Origin: Methylotenera sp.
GTDB taxonomy: Bacteria > Pseudomonadota > Gammaproteobacteria > Burkholderiales > Methylophilaceae
Direction of reading: 5' to 3'
DNA length: 64,000 nt
Assembly (NCBI RefSeq): GCF_029945705.1
Contig: NZ_JAQSDC010000050.1
Location: forward strand, 32,409-96,408
Shown: in pieces, positions 27,225-36,722 of the stretch
Layout: each line of letters begins with the position of its first letter
Numbering within the stretch: the stretch's first letter is position 1
The notes under the pieces: model-generated
Told to the model about the DNA's origin: nothing
Databases searched by the model: none
Seen by the model: only the letters and a program-made list of their open reading frames with translations
Position numbers and translations under genes: made by a program

Positions 27225-30200
27225 TTAATGAGACTTAAGAAGCACTTCAAACTGCTCGATAGGCACTGGTCTGCCAAAGAAATAACCTTGGTAATGTGTA
27301 CATCCATTGTTCAGCAGTAACCCTTGTTGCTCTTCAGTTTCCACACCTTCGGCAATGACGTTTAAATTAAGCGTATGCGCCATGGCAACAATCGTTCGAA
27401 CAATCGCTTGGTCACTGCTATCCACGGCAATATCACGTACAAATGACTGGTCAATTTTCAGCTGATACAAAGGCAAGCGTTTAAGATACTGCAATGAAGA
27501 ATAACCCGTGCCAAAATCATCTAAGGAGAAGCGAATGCCCACCTCTTTTAACCTATTCATGGTGGTCACGGTATCTTCAATATTGTCTAGCAACATGCTC
27601 TCTGTAAGCTCTAACTTAAGCAGCATGGGGTTAACATCGTAACGCAGCACTGCTTCATGCACCTGATTAACGAAATCAGTTTGTCTGAACTGTTTAGCAC
27701 TCACATTAATGGATAAAGTAAGCGCATTCGTCATCACGTCTTGTTTCCACATTTTAAGTTGATGACATGCCGTTTCCAACACCCACTGCCCTATTGGTAG
27801 AATCAAACCCGTTTCTTCAGCTAGCGGAATAAAATGGAAAGGTGAAACTAAGCCATGCTCGGGATGCAGCCAACGAATAAGCGCCTCCGCTCCCATCGGT
27901 CTACCAGACACATCTACCTGAATCTGGTAATACAAATGAAGCTGCTGTTTGTCTATAGCTTTACGCAACTCACGCTCTAGGTCTACTCGAGTATTAATCA
28001 CTTCTTGCATTTTGGGGTCAAAAAACCGTATGGTATTGCGGCCAGCTTTTTTCGCCTGATACATGGCAATATCCGCATGTTTCAACAATTCTTCTTGTGA
28101 CTGATTATGGTTGCTAAATAATGCCACGCCTATACTCGGTGTGCAGTGATACTCATGTTGACCAAGTTGATAGGCTTGATTCAAAGAAGCTAGAATTTTT
28201 TCACCGATAGCCTCAACCTGAGTCGCAGCTTCAGGTGCGTCTTCACTTAAGCTTTCCAGTAAAACCACGTACTCATCACCACCTAAACGAGCAACAGTAT
28301 CACCCTCTCGTACGCAACTGACCAAGCGCTCGGCAACTTGTTGCAGCAGTAAGTCACCAACATCATGGCCTAGCGAGTCATTCAGAGTTTTGAAGTGATC
28401 CAAGTCTAAAAACAATACCGCGCCATCTTGGCCAGTACGTGCATTAAATACCAAAGCCTGATTAAGTATATCCACCATGAGCCGCCTATTAGGCAAGCCG
28501 GTCAAAGAGTCATAAAAAGCCAGATGTTTAATTTCTTCGGCGGCAGCTTTATTCATGGTGATGTCGGTTAACGTGGCCACATGGTTGGTCACAACACCGT
28601 TGGCATTTTTAACTACGGTCACAGTCAAATGTTGCGGGAAAACTTCACCATTTTTACGTCGGTTATAGACTTCTCCTGCCCAATGCCCTGTAGCATGCAC
28701 ACATTCCCACATGGCATCATAAAAACCTTCGCTGTGTTGGCTAGAGCTTAATAACCTCGGTGTATGCCCTACCGCCTCTTCCGTGGTGTAGCCAGTAATA
28801 TCACAAAACGCTTGATTGACTTTCAGGATGATATTTTTTGCATCCGTCACCATCATGCCTTCTTGCGACTCAAAAGCAATTGAGGCAATACGCAGGTCAT
28901 CTTCAGCCTGCTTACGCTCAATGGCAATACTCGCCAAATTGGCAGATTGTTCAATCAACGTAATATCTCTTTGCGTTGGCGTATTAGGGTTCCGATGGTA
29001 GATAGCAAATGTTCCTAGTATTTTGCCAGTGGGCGCAAAAATAGGCTGCGACCAACAAGCTGCCAAACCAGAATTAAGTGCTAACTCTCGATAGCCCTCC
29101 CAATAAGGATGCGTTGCTATATCTTCAACGATGACAAGCTCACCAGTAAACGCCGCAGTTCCACAAGACCCAACACCCATGCCAATTTCATTGCCATCAA
29201 TCGCCGCATTATAGAATGTAGGCAAACTTGGCGCAGCTGTGTTACATAGACGCTTACCTTCTGCATCAAGCAACAAAATGCTGCACAGCATCTCAGGGTT
29301 AAATTGTTCTACGCCAAGCACAATCGCTTCAAGAATATCTTGCAATGTTAAGTCAGCAATCAAAAGCTCTAATACATGACTACGAAACTGCTCAAACATT
29401 TCGGCATGTTTGCGATCATTAATATCACGTGCAAAGCCAACCGTGCCAACGACTTCACCATCTATGGTGACTGGTGATTTATAAATTTCATACCATTTCT
29501 TACGATTATTAATCTCCAAAAGCTCTTCTGAAGCCTTTGGCACACCGTTTCTTAATACCTCAATATCATCCGCGCGATATTTTTTCGCTTGCTCTTTGGG
29601 CCATACATCTAGGTCAGTTAAGCCTAGCAGTAAAGTTTCTGAGTCATAACCGCTTGCTTGAGTAAAAGATTGATTAACCGCAAGGTAACGATGTTTTTTA
29701 TCTTTCAACCAAACCATAAATGGGAAGTTATCTAACAATGAGCGCTGATAACTTTCGCGTAGTTGCATCAACTCTTCAGCTTGTTTGAGTTGAGTTACAT
29801 CTTCAAGCGTCACGCGCAATATGGGCTGATCTTCATCATCATCCATACGTAAACAATGTAAATTTGCATTGAATATAGCACCATCTGCGCTAGCAAGCTT
29901 GAGTGACAAGGTGAGTTCTTCGCCACCTTGCTGCGCTTTAATCATAGTAAACTGGCGACGCCAAAAACCTTTGTCGTCTTCTACGACAAATTCCTCAAAT
30001 CGATGTTGATTAATATCTTTACGTTGCAAGCCTAACATAGCGGTCACTTTCCAATTGACCTCGGTAATCATGCCGTGCTGAGTAATAGACAAATAACCAA
30101 TAGGCGCAAATTCATATAAATCGACATAGCGCTCGTGGGATTCTAACAACTCAAATTGCATCCGTTTTAGCTTTTCTTCAGCAAGTTTACGCTCGGTAAT

Positions 30201-33200
30201 ATCGATTTGCGTACCAATCATGCGTAAAGGCCTACCGTCCTCACTACGACTCACCAGTATGCCGCGACTCAACATCCATTTGTACTCGCCGTCTTTACAC
30301 CTAATGCGATACTCAACCATGTAAATTTCTGTTTTACCTTCAAGGTAAGCATAGCCAGCTGATAAAACTCGTGGCTTATCTTCAGGGTGAATGAGCGCTC
30401 TCCACTCATCGCGCGTAGGCAAAATCTCACTTGGTTCGTAGCCGAGCATTTCTGCCCAACGCTTAGAGTAAGTCGCCTCCTCAGTCTGAACGTTCACATC
30501 CCATACGCCATCGCCTGAGCCCTCGATGGCAAATTTTGAGCGATACTCGCTTTCAATTAAAGCTTCCTCAATTTTCTTACGCTCAGTAATATCAAGTACA
30601 GTCCCCACATAATAGCTAACGTGACCAAGCACGTCTTTTACTGCAGTTAGTGTGAGCTGACCAGGATAGATGTCGCCATTTTTACGCGTATTCCAAACCT
30701 CACCACTCCATGTACCAACCTCATTAATTGTCGTCCACATGGCGTTATAAAAAGCCGCATCATGTTTATCCGATTTAAGTATATCGATAGACTGACCAAC
30801 AACCTCTTCAACAGAATATCCAGTGCTTTTGGTAAATTCAGTATTCACCCTCACAATTTTCCGTTTAGCATCGGCGATAATGATACTTTGCTGTGATTCA
30901 AAAGCTGTGGCGGCGATACTCAACTCAATTTCTACCTGCTTACGCTTACTAATATCGGTACTGGTGCCGATCATGCGTAATGGCTTACCTTGCTGATCGC
31001 GGCTCACGACCATACCGCGACCTAGTATCCATTTGTAGCTTCCATCTTTACACAGTATTCGACACTCAACTCTATATATGGAAGTTTTTCCAGCTAGATA
31101 TAAAAGCATCTCTTTCTCAACGCGTGCTTTATCATCAGGATGAAATCGGTTTTCCCAGGCTTCACCCGTTGGAAGCACATCAAATGCTGCATAACCCAGT
31201 ATTTCTTTCCAGCGTGCACTATGCTCTATCGTATTGGATTGAATATCCCAATCCCAAACGCCATCACCAGAACCTTCAATCGCAAATTTCCAGCGATCAT
31301 CTTTCGCTTTCAGATCAACTCCTAACTGCTTACGCAGACTAATATCACTTGCCGTGCCAACCATACGCAACGGTTTGCCATTAACACTTCTGTCTAATAC
31401 GATGCCACGATCATGTATCCACTTGTAACTACTATTTTTACCAAGTATCCTATACTCGCAATCATACGTTGGCGTGTCGCCATCAAGGCAGCTTTGTAAG
31501 TTGGCAAGTACAGCAGCCTTATCATCTGGATGAATGCGGGATTCCCACTCATCCAGCTTATGATTAAGCTCGTCTTCAGCATAACCTATGATGTCAATCC
31601 ACGCTTTTGAATAAGTAATTGTTCCTGAAACTTCATCGGCATCCCACAAATAATCGCCAAATCCTTCAATTGCAAACTTCCAGCGAGCATCACGTTCCAT
31701 CAAATCTTGTTGAATTTTCTTACGTTCAGTCATGTCAACGACGCTAATAAAAAATCCATCAATATGATTATTTTCATCCAAATTAGGAATGAAGTGTACG
31801 AGACCAACCATCTCGCCGTAACCTAAAATTTCGGAGCTAACTTCAAAACTAACGGCTTCGCCAGCTAGTGCACGTCTAGCGTATGACTCTTCTTGCGCAA
31901 ATAAATCTTCACCTAGTACTTCTCGCATAGTATGCCCAACAATTTCCTGCATAGGCTTAGCAAAAATGGTCGTATATTGATGACTTACAAAAACATAACG
32001 TAGATTATTGTCTACTCGAGAAGCCATCACTGGGATATTATTCATCACGAGACTTAGTTCACGCTCGTTGCTTTCAATGCGCTTAGCCATCGTATCGAAC
32101 TCTTGCGAGGTTTTAGCTATTTCATCACTCCCCAGCAAATTTGCGCGGGCTTTCATATCTCCCAAACCATACCTGCGCACAGCATGGGCTAAAATTTGCA
32201 GGCGTTTAATAATGTTGCGCTGAACCGCCAAATCAATCAAAAAGCCTATCAATAAGCCAATGGCAAGCACTATGCCTATTAATGAATAAAATAATTGACG
32301 CATAGGTGCTAAAATTTCATTCACAGGCACGAAGCGCATATAACGCCAATCTAGGTAAGGCATAGGTGCGTCAATAGCCAGATACTCTCGCCCGTTAAAT
32401 GTCAGGTACTTATCATGAATATGCGTGCTTAAATTTGATACTTTATGCCCCAAAAGTTTAGCCAACTCAGGCTCTTGAGTTAAATCTAATTTAAACGTAT
32501 CTGGGTGAGCCTCAAGTTGTTTCTGCCACGGCCCTGCATTGATATAATTACCTTGCGCATCCATCAAAAAGAGTTGCTCACCGGAATAGCGCTGACTTTT
32601 TTGCATTAAGGAAGGAAGCGCCTTAGTAATGCTAATATCGCGCCCTATTGTGCCTATCCAGCGACCATTAATATCTAGCGGTAAAACCGCACTAATGATC
32701 CAACTGCTAGATACTGGATCAAGCATCGGCGGCGTCCAGCGCACCTCACGCTTAGGGTTTGTAGCAGGGTCACCTAATGTCAGCCAAGCGGTTTGAGTGT
32801 AATCCGTATCCGCTTTCATTAAAGCAGCAAATTCTGGATACAGATGATCGTAAATGACTTCAGTTTTATCTTTTGTTAACAGCCATATATTGCCGTAAGC
32901 ATTGGTAATTGAGGTGCCGTAAATATCCAGCAAATGCTTACTGCGTAAATGCATACTTTTTTGCTCTGCATCTAACACTGCATCTGGTGGTAAAAATAGA
33001 CCCGCTTCAGTGTGTCCATTAAAGCCCTCACGTCGATTGCGCAATGCCTGGTCTGGGTAACGTTGCACTAGTCGGTCGAAAGCTGCAGCTTCACCCACTT
33101 TAGGCGGCTCGGCTAAGGTTTTTTCAAGCGTGCTAGATAATGCTTTTAGGCTAAACTCGTAACCAAGCAGAGTTTGAGTATTGCTAGCCACAATGGTTTG

Positions 33201-33347
33201 TGTTTCGTTAGTAAGCGTAACGGCCTCGGTTGCAAGCAGATTTTGTTTCAAATAAAGGTAAATACCAGCAGCAGCGGGGATAATGACTAGCAGAACGCTA
33301 GCCACTACAATGAGCATTAACTTGCGTCCGACATTCATATCGAACAA
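27225..33347 (-). CDS. giant multi-PAS/GAF diguanylate cyclase-phosphodiesterase (GGDEF-EAL)
   Basis: This is a 2040-residue inner-membrane c-di-GMP enzyme. TM1 is at about 10-32, a double-Cache-like periplasmic sensor spans about 35-345, TM2 is at about 350-372, and a HAMP follows. Eight PAS units are recognisable (about 430-1320 and 1480-1595), three of them near-duplicates beginning with a [WS]KFAIEG motif. A GAF domain lies between PAS 7 and PAS 8 (VGSCGTAAFTGE). The GGDEF domain has LGGDEY in place of GGDEF, and the EAL domain keeps EALIRW, so both activities are possible. Its place between two flagellar clusters suggests control of the swim-to-attach switch. The ligands are unknown. Confidence 0.93.
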   Translation of the reverse strand: MFDMNVGRKLMLIVVASVLLVIIPAAAGIYLYLKQNLLATEAVTLTNETQTIVASNTQTLLGYEFSLKALSSTLEKTLAEPPKVGEAAAFDRLVQRYPDQALRNRREGFNGHTEAGLFLPPDAVLDAEQKSMHLRSKHLLDIYGTSITNAYGNIWLLTKDKTEVIYDHLYPEFAALMKADTDYTQTAWLTLGDPATNPKREVRWTPPMLDPVSSSWIISAVLPLDINGRWIGTIGRDISITKALPSLMQKSQRYSGEQLFLMDAQGNYINAGPWQKQLEAHPDTFKLDLTQEPELAKLLGHKVSNLSTHIHDKYLTFNGREYLAIDAPMPYLDWRYMRFVPVNEILAPMRQLFYSLIGIVLAIGLLIGFLIDLAVQRNIIKRLQILAHAVRRYGLGDMKARANLLGSDEIAKTSQEFDTMAKRIESNERELSLVMNNIPVMASRVDNNLRYVFVSHQYTTIFAKPMQEIVGHTMREVLGEDLFAQEESYARRALAGEAVSFEVSSEILGYGEMVGLVHFIPNLDENNHIDGFFISVVDMTERKKIQQDLMERDARWKFAIEGFGDYLWDADEVSGTITYSKAWIDIIGYAEDELNHKLDEWESRIHPDDKAAVLANLQSCLDGDTPTYDCEYRILGKNSSYKWIHDRGIVLDRSVNGKPLRMVGTASDISLRKQLGVDLKAKDDRWKFAIEGSGDGVWDWDIQSNTIEHSARWKEILGYAAFDVLPTGEAWENRFHPDDKARVEKEMLLYLAGKTSIYRVECRILCKDGSYKWILGRGMVVSRDQQGKPLRMIGTSTDISKRKQVEIELSIAATAFESQQSIIIADAKRKIVRVNTEFTKSTGYSVEEVVGQSIDILKSDKHDAAFYNAMWTTINEVGTWSGEVWNTRKNGDIYPGQLTLTAVKDVLGHVSYYVGTVLDITERKKIEEALIESEYRSKFAIEGSGDGVWDVNVQTEEATYSKRWAEMLGYEPSEILPTRDEWRALIHPEDKPRVLSAGYAYLEGKTEIYMVEYRIRCKDGEYKWMLSRGILVSRSEDGRPLRMIGTQIDITERKLAEEKLKRMQFELLESHERYVDLYEFAPIGYLSITQHGMITEVNWKVTAMLGLQRKDINQHRFEEFVVEDDKGFWRRQFTMIKAQQGGEELTLSLKLASADGAIFNANLHCLRMDDDEDQPILRVTLEDVTQLKQAEELMQLRESYQRSLLDNFPFMVWLKDKKHRYLAVNQSFTQASGYDSETLLLGLTDLDVWPKEQAKKYRADDIEVLRNGVPKASEELLEINNRKKWYEIYKSPVTIDGEVVGTVGFARDINDRKHAEMFEQFRSHVLELLIADLTLQDILEAIVLGVEQFNPEMLCSILLLDAEGKRLCNTAAPSLPTFYNAAIDGNEIGMGVGSCGTAAFTGELVIVEDIATHPYWEGYRELALNSGLAACWSQPIFAPTGKILGTFAIYHRNPNTPTQRDITLIEQSANLASIAIERKQAEDDLRIASIAFESQEGMMVTDAKNIILKVNQAFCDITGYTTEEAVGHTPRLLSSSQHSEGFYDAMWECVHATGHWAGEVYNRRKNGEVFPQHLTVTVVKNANGVVTNHVATLTDITMNKAAAEEIKHLAFYDSLTGLPNRRLMVDILNQALVFNARTGQDGAVLFLDLDHFKTLNDSLGHDVGDLLLQQVAERLVSCVREGDTVARLGGDEYVVLLESLSEDAPEAATQVEAIGEKILASLNQAYQLGQHEYHCTPSIGVALFSNHNQSQEELLKHADIAMYQAKKAGRNTIRFFDPKMQEVINTRVDLERELRKAIDKQQLHLYYQIQVDVSGRPMGAEALIRWLHPEHGLVSPFHFIPLAEETGLILPIGQWVLETACHQLKMWKQDVMTNALTLSINVSAKQFRQTDFVNQVHEAVLRYDVNPMLLKLELTESMLLDNIEDTVTTMNRLKEVGIRFSLDDFGTGYSSLQYLKRLPLYQLKIDQSFVRDIAVDSSDQAIVRTIVAMAHTLNLNVIAEGVETEEQQGLLLNNGCTHYQGYFFGRPVPIEQFEVLLKSH

Positions 33348-33754
33348 TCGCGACTTAGCGGAAAAGGCGAGGTAAAATTTGGTAAATAGCGATGATATGG
33401 AAAATATAATGGACTATTCAAATGAATATACTGAAAGTTAGCTGGGGTAAAAAAGAGTTTAAAAAACGTGATGACTGGCGATATACATGTTCGCCAAGTC
33501 ACATTAACCGAGGCAGACAACTTGCACTCAAAAAGTAATAAGAATTTACTAATCACCATCTCGTGGTACCAAAGCCATCAGGTACGCCCCTTTTACTTAT
33601 TATAATTTTTGAATGGATAGATGCTAATGCTTTACTTTTCTAATGCAAGTAAAGCAAGTAAAGCAAGTAAAGCAAGATATGTCAGTCAAAACTGCGAACT
33701 ACAGCGACTACATTAAGTCCATTAGAGTGCCATAATTATAACAAGAAAAAATCA
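33348..33754. other. intergenic region between the GGDEF-EAL gene and flgN
   Basis: About 400 bases with no convincing gene. It contains a 9-base tandem repeat (33645-33676) and a weak hairpin near 33473-33501 (GACTGGCGA against TCGCCAAGTC). I found no clear promoter for the large GGDEF-EAL gene and no T-rich terminator after flgN. Confidence 0.6.
33645..33676. repeat. 9-base tandem repeat (GCAAGTAAA), 3.6 copies
   Basis: GCAAGTAAA is repeated exactly three times (33645-33671), followed by GCAAG. It is intergenic and could change copy number by slippage. It lies about 300 bases upstream of the GGDEF-EAL start. Confidence 0.85.
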
Positions 33755-34228
33755 TTAAGCAATTAAAGATGAGCGAGAGCCTGACTGTGATTTTGCTTGT
33801 CCGTTTTTACCGTAAACGCCACCATTATTTGAATTACCTTGTAGGTGATTGAGCAGTTGTTGATTGCGATTGAAATGTTTATTGATTAGAACACCATTGA
33901 GCCGATTCATTTCTTTGGCTTGGCTGATTGATTTTTGAAAACGTTCCCATGACTCAGTTAACGCAGATTTGGTTTGGCTTTTAAGCCAAGTAGTCATACC
34001 AGATTCATTCGGTGCAAAACCGCCTGCAGCAAGTGCGGCATAACGACTATTAGCTGTGCGGCTAATACTTTGCAACAATAAAGACTTTTCTTCCATTGCG
34101 GTTTCAATCGCGTCTATATCAGACAACACCAAGCTAGATTGCTCTCGTGTTAACACTTCTAGCAGATTGCTCACTAATTTCGCATCTTGCTCGAAACTAA
34201 TCATCAGGTTAGAAGTTGGCTTGTTCAT
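33755..34228 (-). CDS. flgN: flagellar export chaperone FlgN
   Basis: FlgN is the cytoplasmic chaperone for the hook-filament junction proteins FlgK and FlgL. The 157-residue helical product shows the FlgN pattern (EVLTREQSSLVLSDIDAIETAMEEKSLLLQSI). The typical C-terminal YGKNGQ segment is followed by a Ser/Arg-rich tail. The ATG has GAGGA upstream. It lies 37 bases after flgM in the flgA-flgM-flgN group. Confidence 0.92.
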   Translation of the reverse strand: MNKPTSNLMISFEQDAKLVSNLLEVLTREQSSLVLSDIDAIETAMEEKSLLLQSISRTANSRYAALAAGGFAPNESGMTTWLKSQTKSALTESWERFQKSISQAKEMNRLNGVLINKHFNRNQQLLNHLQGNSNNGGVYGKNGQAKSQSGSRSSLIA

Positions 34229-34265
34229 GTTGTCCTCGTTATGTTTGGTACATTATATTTTTCTG

Positions 34266-34586
34266 CTATTTCTGTGTAGATAAAAAATCTTTCACAGAGC
34301 TTATCAATCCATCAGCGACTTTTTCTGAATCTACTTTAAACTGACCGTTTGCAATCGCGGATTTAATCGCGTCAACTTTTTCAGCATCAAAAACGCTGCT
34401 TGCAGAGACTTTTTCTTCCAGTGATTTCAATTGTGCTGACAGTGGCGATAACGTCACACTTTCAGCAGATTTAGTGTCCACTTGTGAAGCTTGTGCATTT
34501 TTACTATTAGCTGAGCCTAGTTTCCCAGCGCCTGGCTTATCAACACCGAGGCCAGCTGTATTCTTAATAGAGTCATTAATTTTCAT
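34266..34586 (-). CDS. flgM: anti-sigma-28 factor FlgM
   Basis: FlgM binds FliA until it is exported through the finished hook-basal body. The 106-residue, largely disordered protein has the family N-terminus MKINDSIK and a Ser/Thr-rich middle (AESVTLSPLSAQLKSLEEKV). Its C-terminal sigma-binding helices are VFDAEKVDAIKSAIANGQF and DSEKVADGLI. AAGGA precedes the ATG. It has its own good sigma-28 promoter 70 bases upstream, so FliA controls its own inhibitor. Confidence 0.95.
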   Translation of the reverse strand: MKINDSIKNTAGLGVDKPGAGKLGSANSKNAQASQVDTKSAESVTLSPLSAQLKSLEEKVSASSVFDAEKVDAIKSAIANGQFKVDSEKVADGLISSVKDFLSTQK

Positions 34587-34656
34587 GGCTATTTATCCTT
34601 TTCGCTTAAATTACCTTGCGCTACTTTTAAGTACAACTAACGCATTCATATTGCTT

Positions 34657-34683
34657 ATATCGGCATAGTTTAAGCGAACTTTA
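34657..34683 (-). promoter_or_regulatory. sigma-28 (FliA) promoter of flgM
   Basis: The minus strand reads TAAAGTTC, 11 bases, GCCGATAT. Fourteen of sixteen positions match the FliA consensus and the spacing is correct. It lies about 70 bases before flgM. Confidence 0.88.
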
Positions 34684-34756
34684 ATACTTTGTAAGCTTTT
34701 TATTCATTCCTTTTAAATTAACACTTTAAAACGTGAAGTTAGCTTTAAACTTCACC

Positions 34757-35500
34757 TCAAAATCCAACTTCTACTTGACCACCATTCCTTGCAATGCCGG
34801 TCACTACTTGACCACTCGCGACTTTAACTTGCACAACCTGCCCCTCGTTAGCCTTTGCCATTGATAGACCTTCGGCTGAAACACTAAAACCCTTACCTTT
34901 AGACGTCACCATCACGGTTTGTCCTAGTTGTACCACAGGTGCCACTTTCAGTAATTCTTGTCTAAGTACAGCGCCAGCACCCATCGAGATATTCACAGTA
35001 CGTCCAATCGCTTGCGATTGTTCAGTAAACACACCTGCTGGCAACTGTGTTAAATCACCACTTTCAAACATCATATCTTGCTCAGTCACCGTTTGACCTT
35101 GTGCTAATGGTGATGCCGCAACCAAATACTGCGCGATCACATTCACGGTTGCTTGCACATAAATCGTCCAAACATTCGGGGCATTGCAGCGCACGCCCAC
35201 ACTGGTTTTGCCCCATGCTCTACTACCTGTTGGCATGAAAACTTGCATATCAGGACATTGCGCCAACTTTAAGTTAGGGTCTATAGCACCTGCATGTACG
35301 CTTACTTTGCCAGGGTAGCCAATCGTCTGTGTCTCTAAAAATTCTGTAATTTTTGTTTTTATTATCGCTAAATTCTGTTTAGTCATGGGCGCTGTAGCGC
35401 CAATAATAGGCGCGGCAGACTCAGCAAAACTAGTTGCAGGGCTGATTAAAGTAAAAATAATTACACCAGCAAATACATTAAATTGATAGCGTTTGAACAT
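34757..35500 (-). CDS. flgA: flagellar P-ring assembly chaperone FlgA
   Basis: FlgA is a periplasmic chaperone for assembly of the FlgI P-ring. The product, 247 residues from the chosen start, has a signal peptide (cleavage likely after SFA before ESAAP). A Cys-containing N-terminal domain follows (LAQCPDMQVF, VRCNAPNVW). The C-terminal SAF-like domain has AQGQTVTEQDM, the GRTVNISMGAGAVLR segment and GQTVMVTSKGKGFSVS. I chose the ATG at 35500, six bases after GGGA. A GTG at 35512 is possible but less likely. It is divergent from flgB, with a FliA promoter 175 bases upstream. Confidence 0.93.
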   Translation of the reverse strand: MFKRYQFNVFAGVIIFTLISPATSFAESAAPIIGATAPMTKQNLAIIKTKITEFLETQTIGYPGKVSVHAGAIDPNLKLAQCPDMQVFMPTGSRAWGKTSVGVRCNAPNVWTIYVQATVNVIAQYLVAASPLAQGQTVTEQDMMFESGDLTQLPAGVFTEQSQAIGRTVNISMGAGAVLRQELLKVAPVVQLGQTVMVTSKGKGFSVSAEGLSMAKANEGQVVQVKVASGQVVTGIARNGGQVEVGF

Positions 35501-35673
35501 ATTGAATCCCACAGCAATGGTAAAAACTCAATATGTATTCTACGGCGTTAACTGCATAGCAAAATTAAGAAAAGGGCAAGTTTTACCCTTTTACTTGAGC
35601 AATCAAAGTCACTCTATCAACTCTAGACTTGTACGTACTAAAAATTGTTTGCAAAAAGTGGTTTGCAACTATG

Positions 35674-35700
35674 TTATCGGCAATGAATGACTTTTCTTTA
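35674..35700 (-). promoter_or_regulatory. sigma-28 (FliA) promoter of flgA-flgM-flgN
   Basis: The minus strand reads TAAAGAAA, 11 bases, GCCGATAA. The -10 element is perfect and the -35 matches at the five most conserved positions. It sits in the flgA-flgB divergent region and leaves a leader of about 165 bases before flgA. Confidence 0.82.
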
Positions 35701-35745
35701 AGCAAGTTTGAATAAAAGTTTATGCCGTTATAAAAGGAATTCATC

Positions 35746-36168
35746 ATGCTAAATAGATTAGACGAAGCTTTAAGCTTTCATCAAAACGCATTAAGAGTAC
35801 GTGGTCAACGTCAAGAGCTGATTGCCGCAAATATTGCCAATGCTGACACCCCAAACTTTAAAGCACGCGACATCGATTTTAAGGCGGCTATGCAGAGCGC
35901 CGTTGCTGGCATTAATAAAGATGCTTTTCAAACAGCAAAAACTTCGCCGCTACATTTAGATGGCACTCGTGCAGGCAACAGCAACACTAGCACTGCCGCA
36001 GGTGAACCTTTATTCCGCCCAATCATTCAAGGCAGCGTAGATGGCAACACGGTTGACATGGATGTAGAACGCAACCAGTTTGCCGACAATGGTATTCGCT
36101 ATGAAGCTAGCTTAACGCTCATCAACACCCAGTTAAAACAAATGTTAGCGGCGCTACAAAGTTCTTAA
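35746..36168 (+). CDS. flgB: flagellar proximal rod protein FlgB
   Basis: A rod subunit exported by the flagellar type III system. The 140 residues include the rod-protein N-terminal motif ELIAANIANADTPNFKARDIDF and a C-terminal heptad segment (YEASLTLINTQLKQMLAAL). AAGGAA precedes the ATG. It opens the plus-strand flgB-to-flgL series and is followed by flgC after 24 bases. Confidence 0.97.
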   Translation: MLNRLDEALSFHQNALRVRGQRQELIAANIANADTPNFKARDIDFKAAMQSAVAGINKDAFQTAKTSPLHLDGTRAGNSNTSTAAGEPLFRPIIQGSVDGNTVDMDVERNQFADNGIRYEASLTLINTQLKQMLAALQSS

Positions 36169-36192
36169 ATTTTATTGGAATAGGATAAAAAA

Positions 36193-36600
36193 ATGTCTCT
36201 ATTTAACGTATTTAATATTTCAGGTTCAGCCATGAGTGCGCAAGCACAGCGTTTAAACACGGTTGCCAGCAATCTTGCCAATGCCGATAGTGCCACTAGC
36301 GCAAACGGAACGCCTTACAAAGCCAAACAAGTGGTGTTTAGTGCGACACCTACGGGTTCGCCGGATGCGAGTGGCGTAAAGGTACTTAAAGTGATTGAAG
36401 ACAACTCGCCCGCAAAAGTGGTGTATGACCCTAAGCATCCGCTGGCAAACGACAAAGGTTACGTCACCATGCCAAACGTTAATGTGACAGAGGAAATGGT
36501 GAATATGATTTCTGCTTCACGTGCTTACCAAAACAACGTGGAAACCATGAATGCCGCCAAAACCATGTTACTTAAAACATTGACCATAGGACAACAATAA
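36193..36600 (+). CDS. flgC: flagellar proximal rod protein FlgC
   Basis: A rod subunit of 135 residues with the shared axial-protein ends: LNTVASNLANADSA near the start and VNVTEEMVNMISASRAYQNNVETMNAAKTM at the end. The stop codon falls within a short perfect hairpin, and a repeat-containing gap of 122 bases separates it from flgD. Confidence 0.97.
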   Translation: MSLFNVFNISGSAMSAQAQRLNTVASNLANADSATSANGTPYKAKQVVFSATPTGSPDASGVKVLKVIEDNSPAKVVYDPKHPLANDKGYVTMPNVNVTEEMVNMISASRAYQNNVETMNAAKTMLLKTLTIGQQ

Positions 36601-36608
36601 GTTGTCCT
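36588..36608. repeat. hairpin spanning the flgC stop codon
   Basis: AGGACAAC (36588-36595) and GTTGTCCT (36601-36608) pair perfectly around AATAA, which contains the flgC stop codon. No T-run follows, so it may be a processing or attenuation structure rather than a terminator. Confidence 0.6.
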
Positions 36609-36658
36609 GTTAGTAGAGCACAGCAGTAGGCTGTCCTATTAATAAAGTACAACAGTAG
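36601..36658. repeat. tandem 29-base direct repeat between flgC and flgD
   Basis: Units 36601-36629 and 36630-36658 align without gaps over 29 bases with six differences, all transitions (G/A or C/T). The second unit is framed by GCTGTC (36630-36635) and GACAGC (36658-36663), giving a further inverted repeat. Confidence 0.75.
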
Positions 36659-36722
36659 ACAGCGCAAATGTGAAACAAACAACTATTTAACTAATTGATA
36701 TTTAAAACATAAGGTAAATATT

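Noticed and set aside
33335..33559. Minus-strand 74-codon open frame upstream of the GGDEF-EAL gene
   Set aside because: It overlaps the start of the large gene, has no ribosome-binding site and has the composition of AT-rich intergenic DNA.
35493..35690. Plus-strand 65-codon open frame in the flgA-flgB divergent region
   Set aside because: It overlaps the flgA start and the FliA promoter, and its sequence has no recognisable features.
35723..35731. GCCGTTAT as a sigma-28 -10 element for flgB
   Set aside because: No -35 element at the right spacing, and it lies too close to the flgB ribosome-binding site to leave a normal leader.
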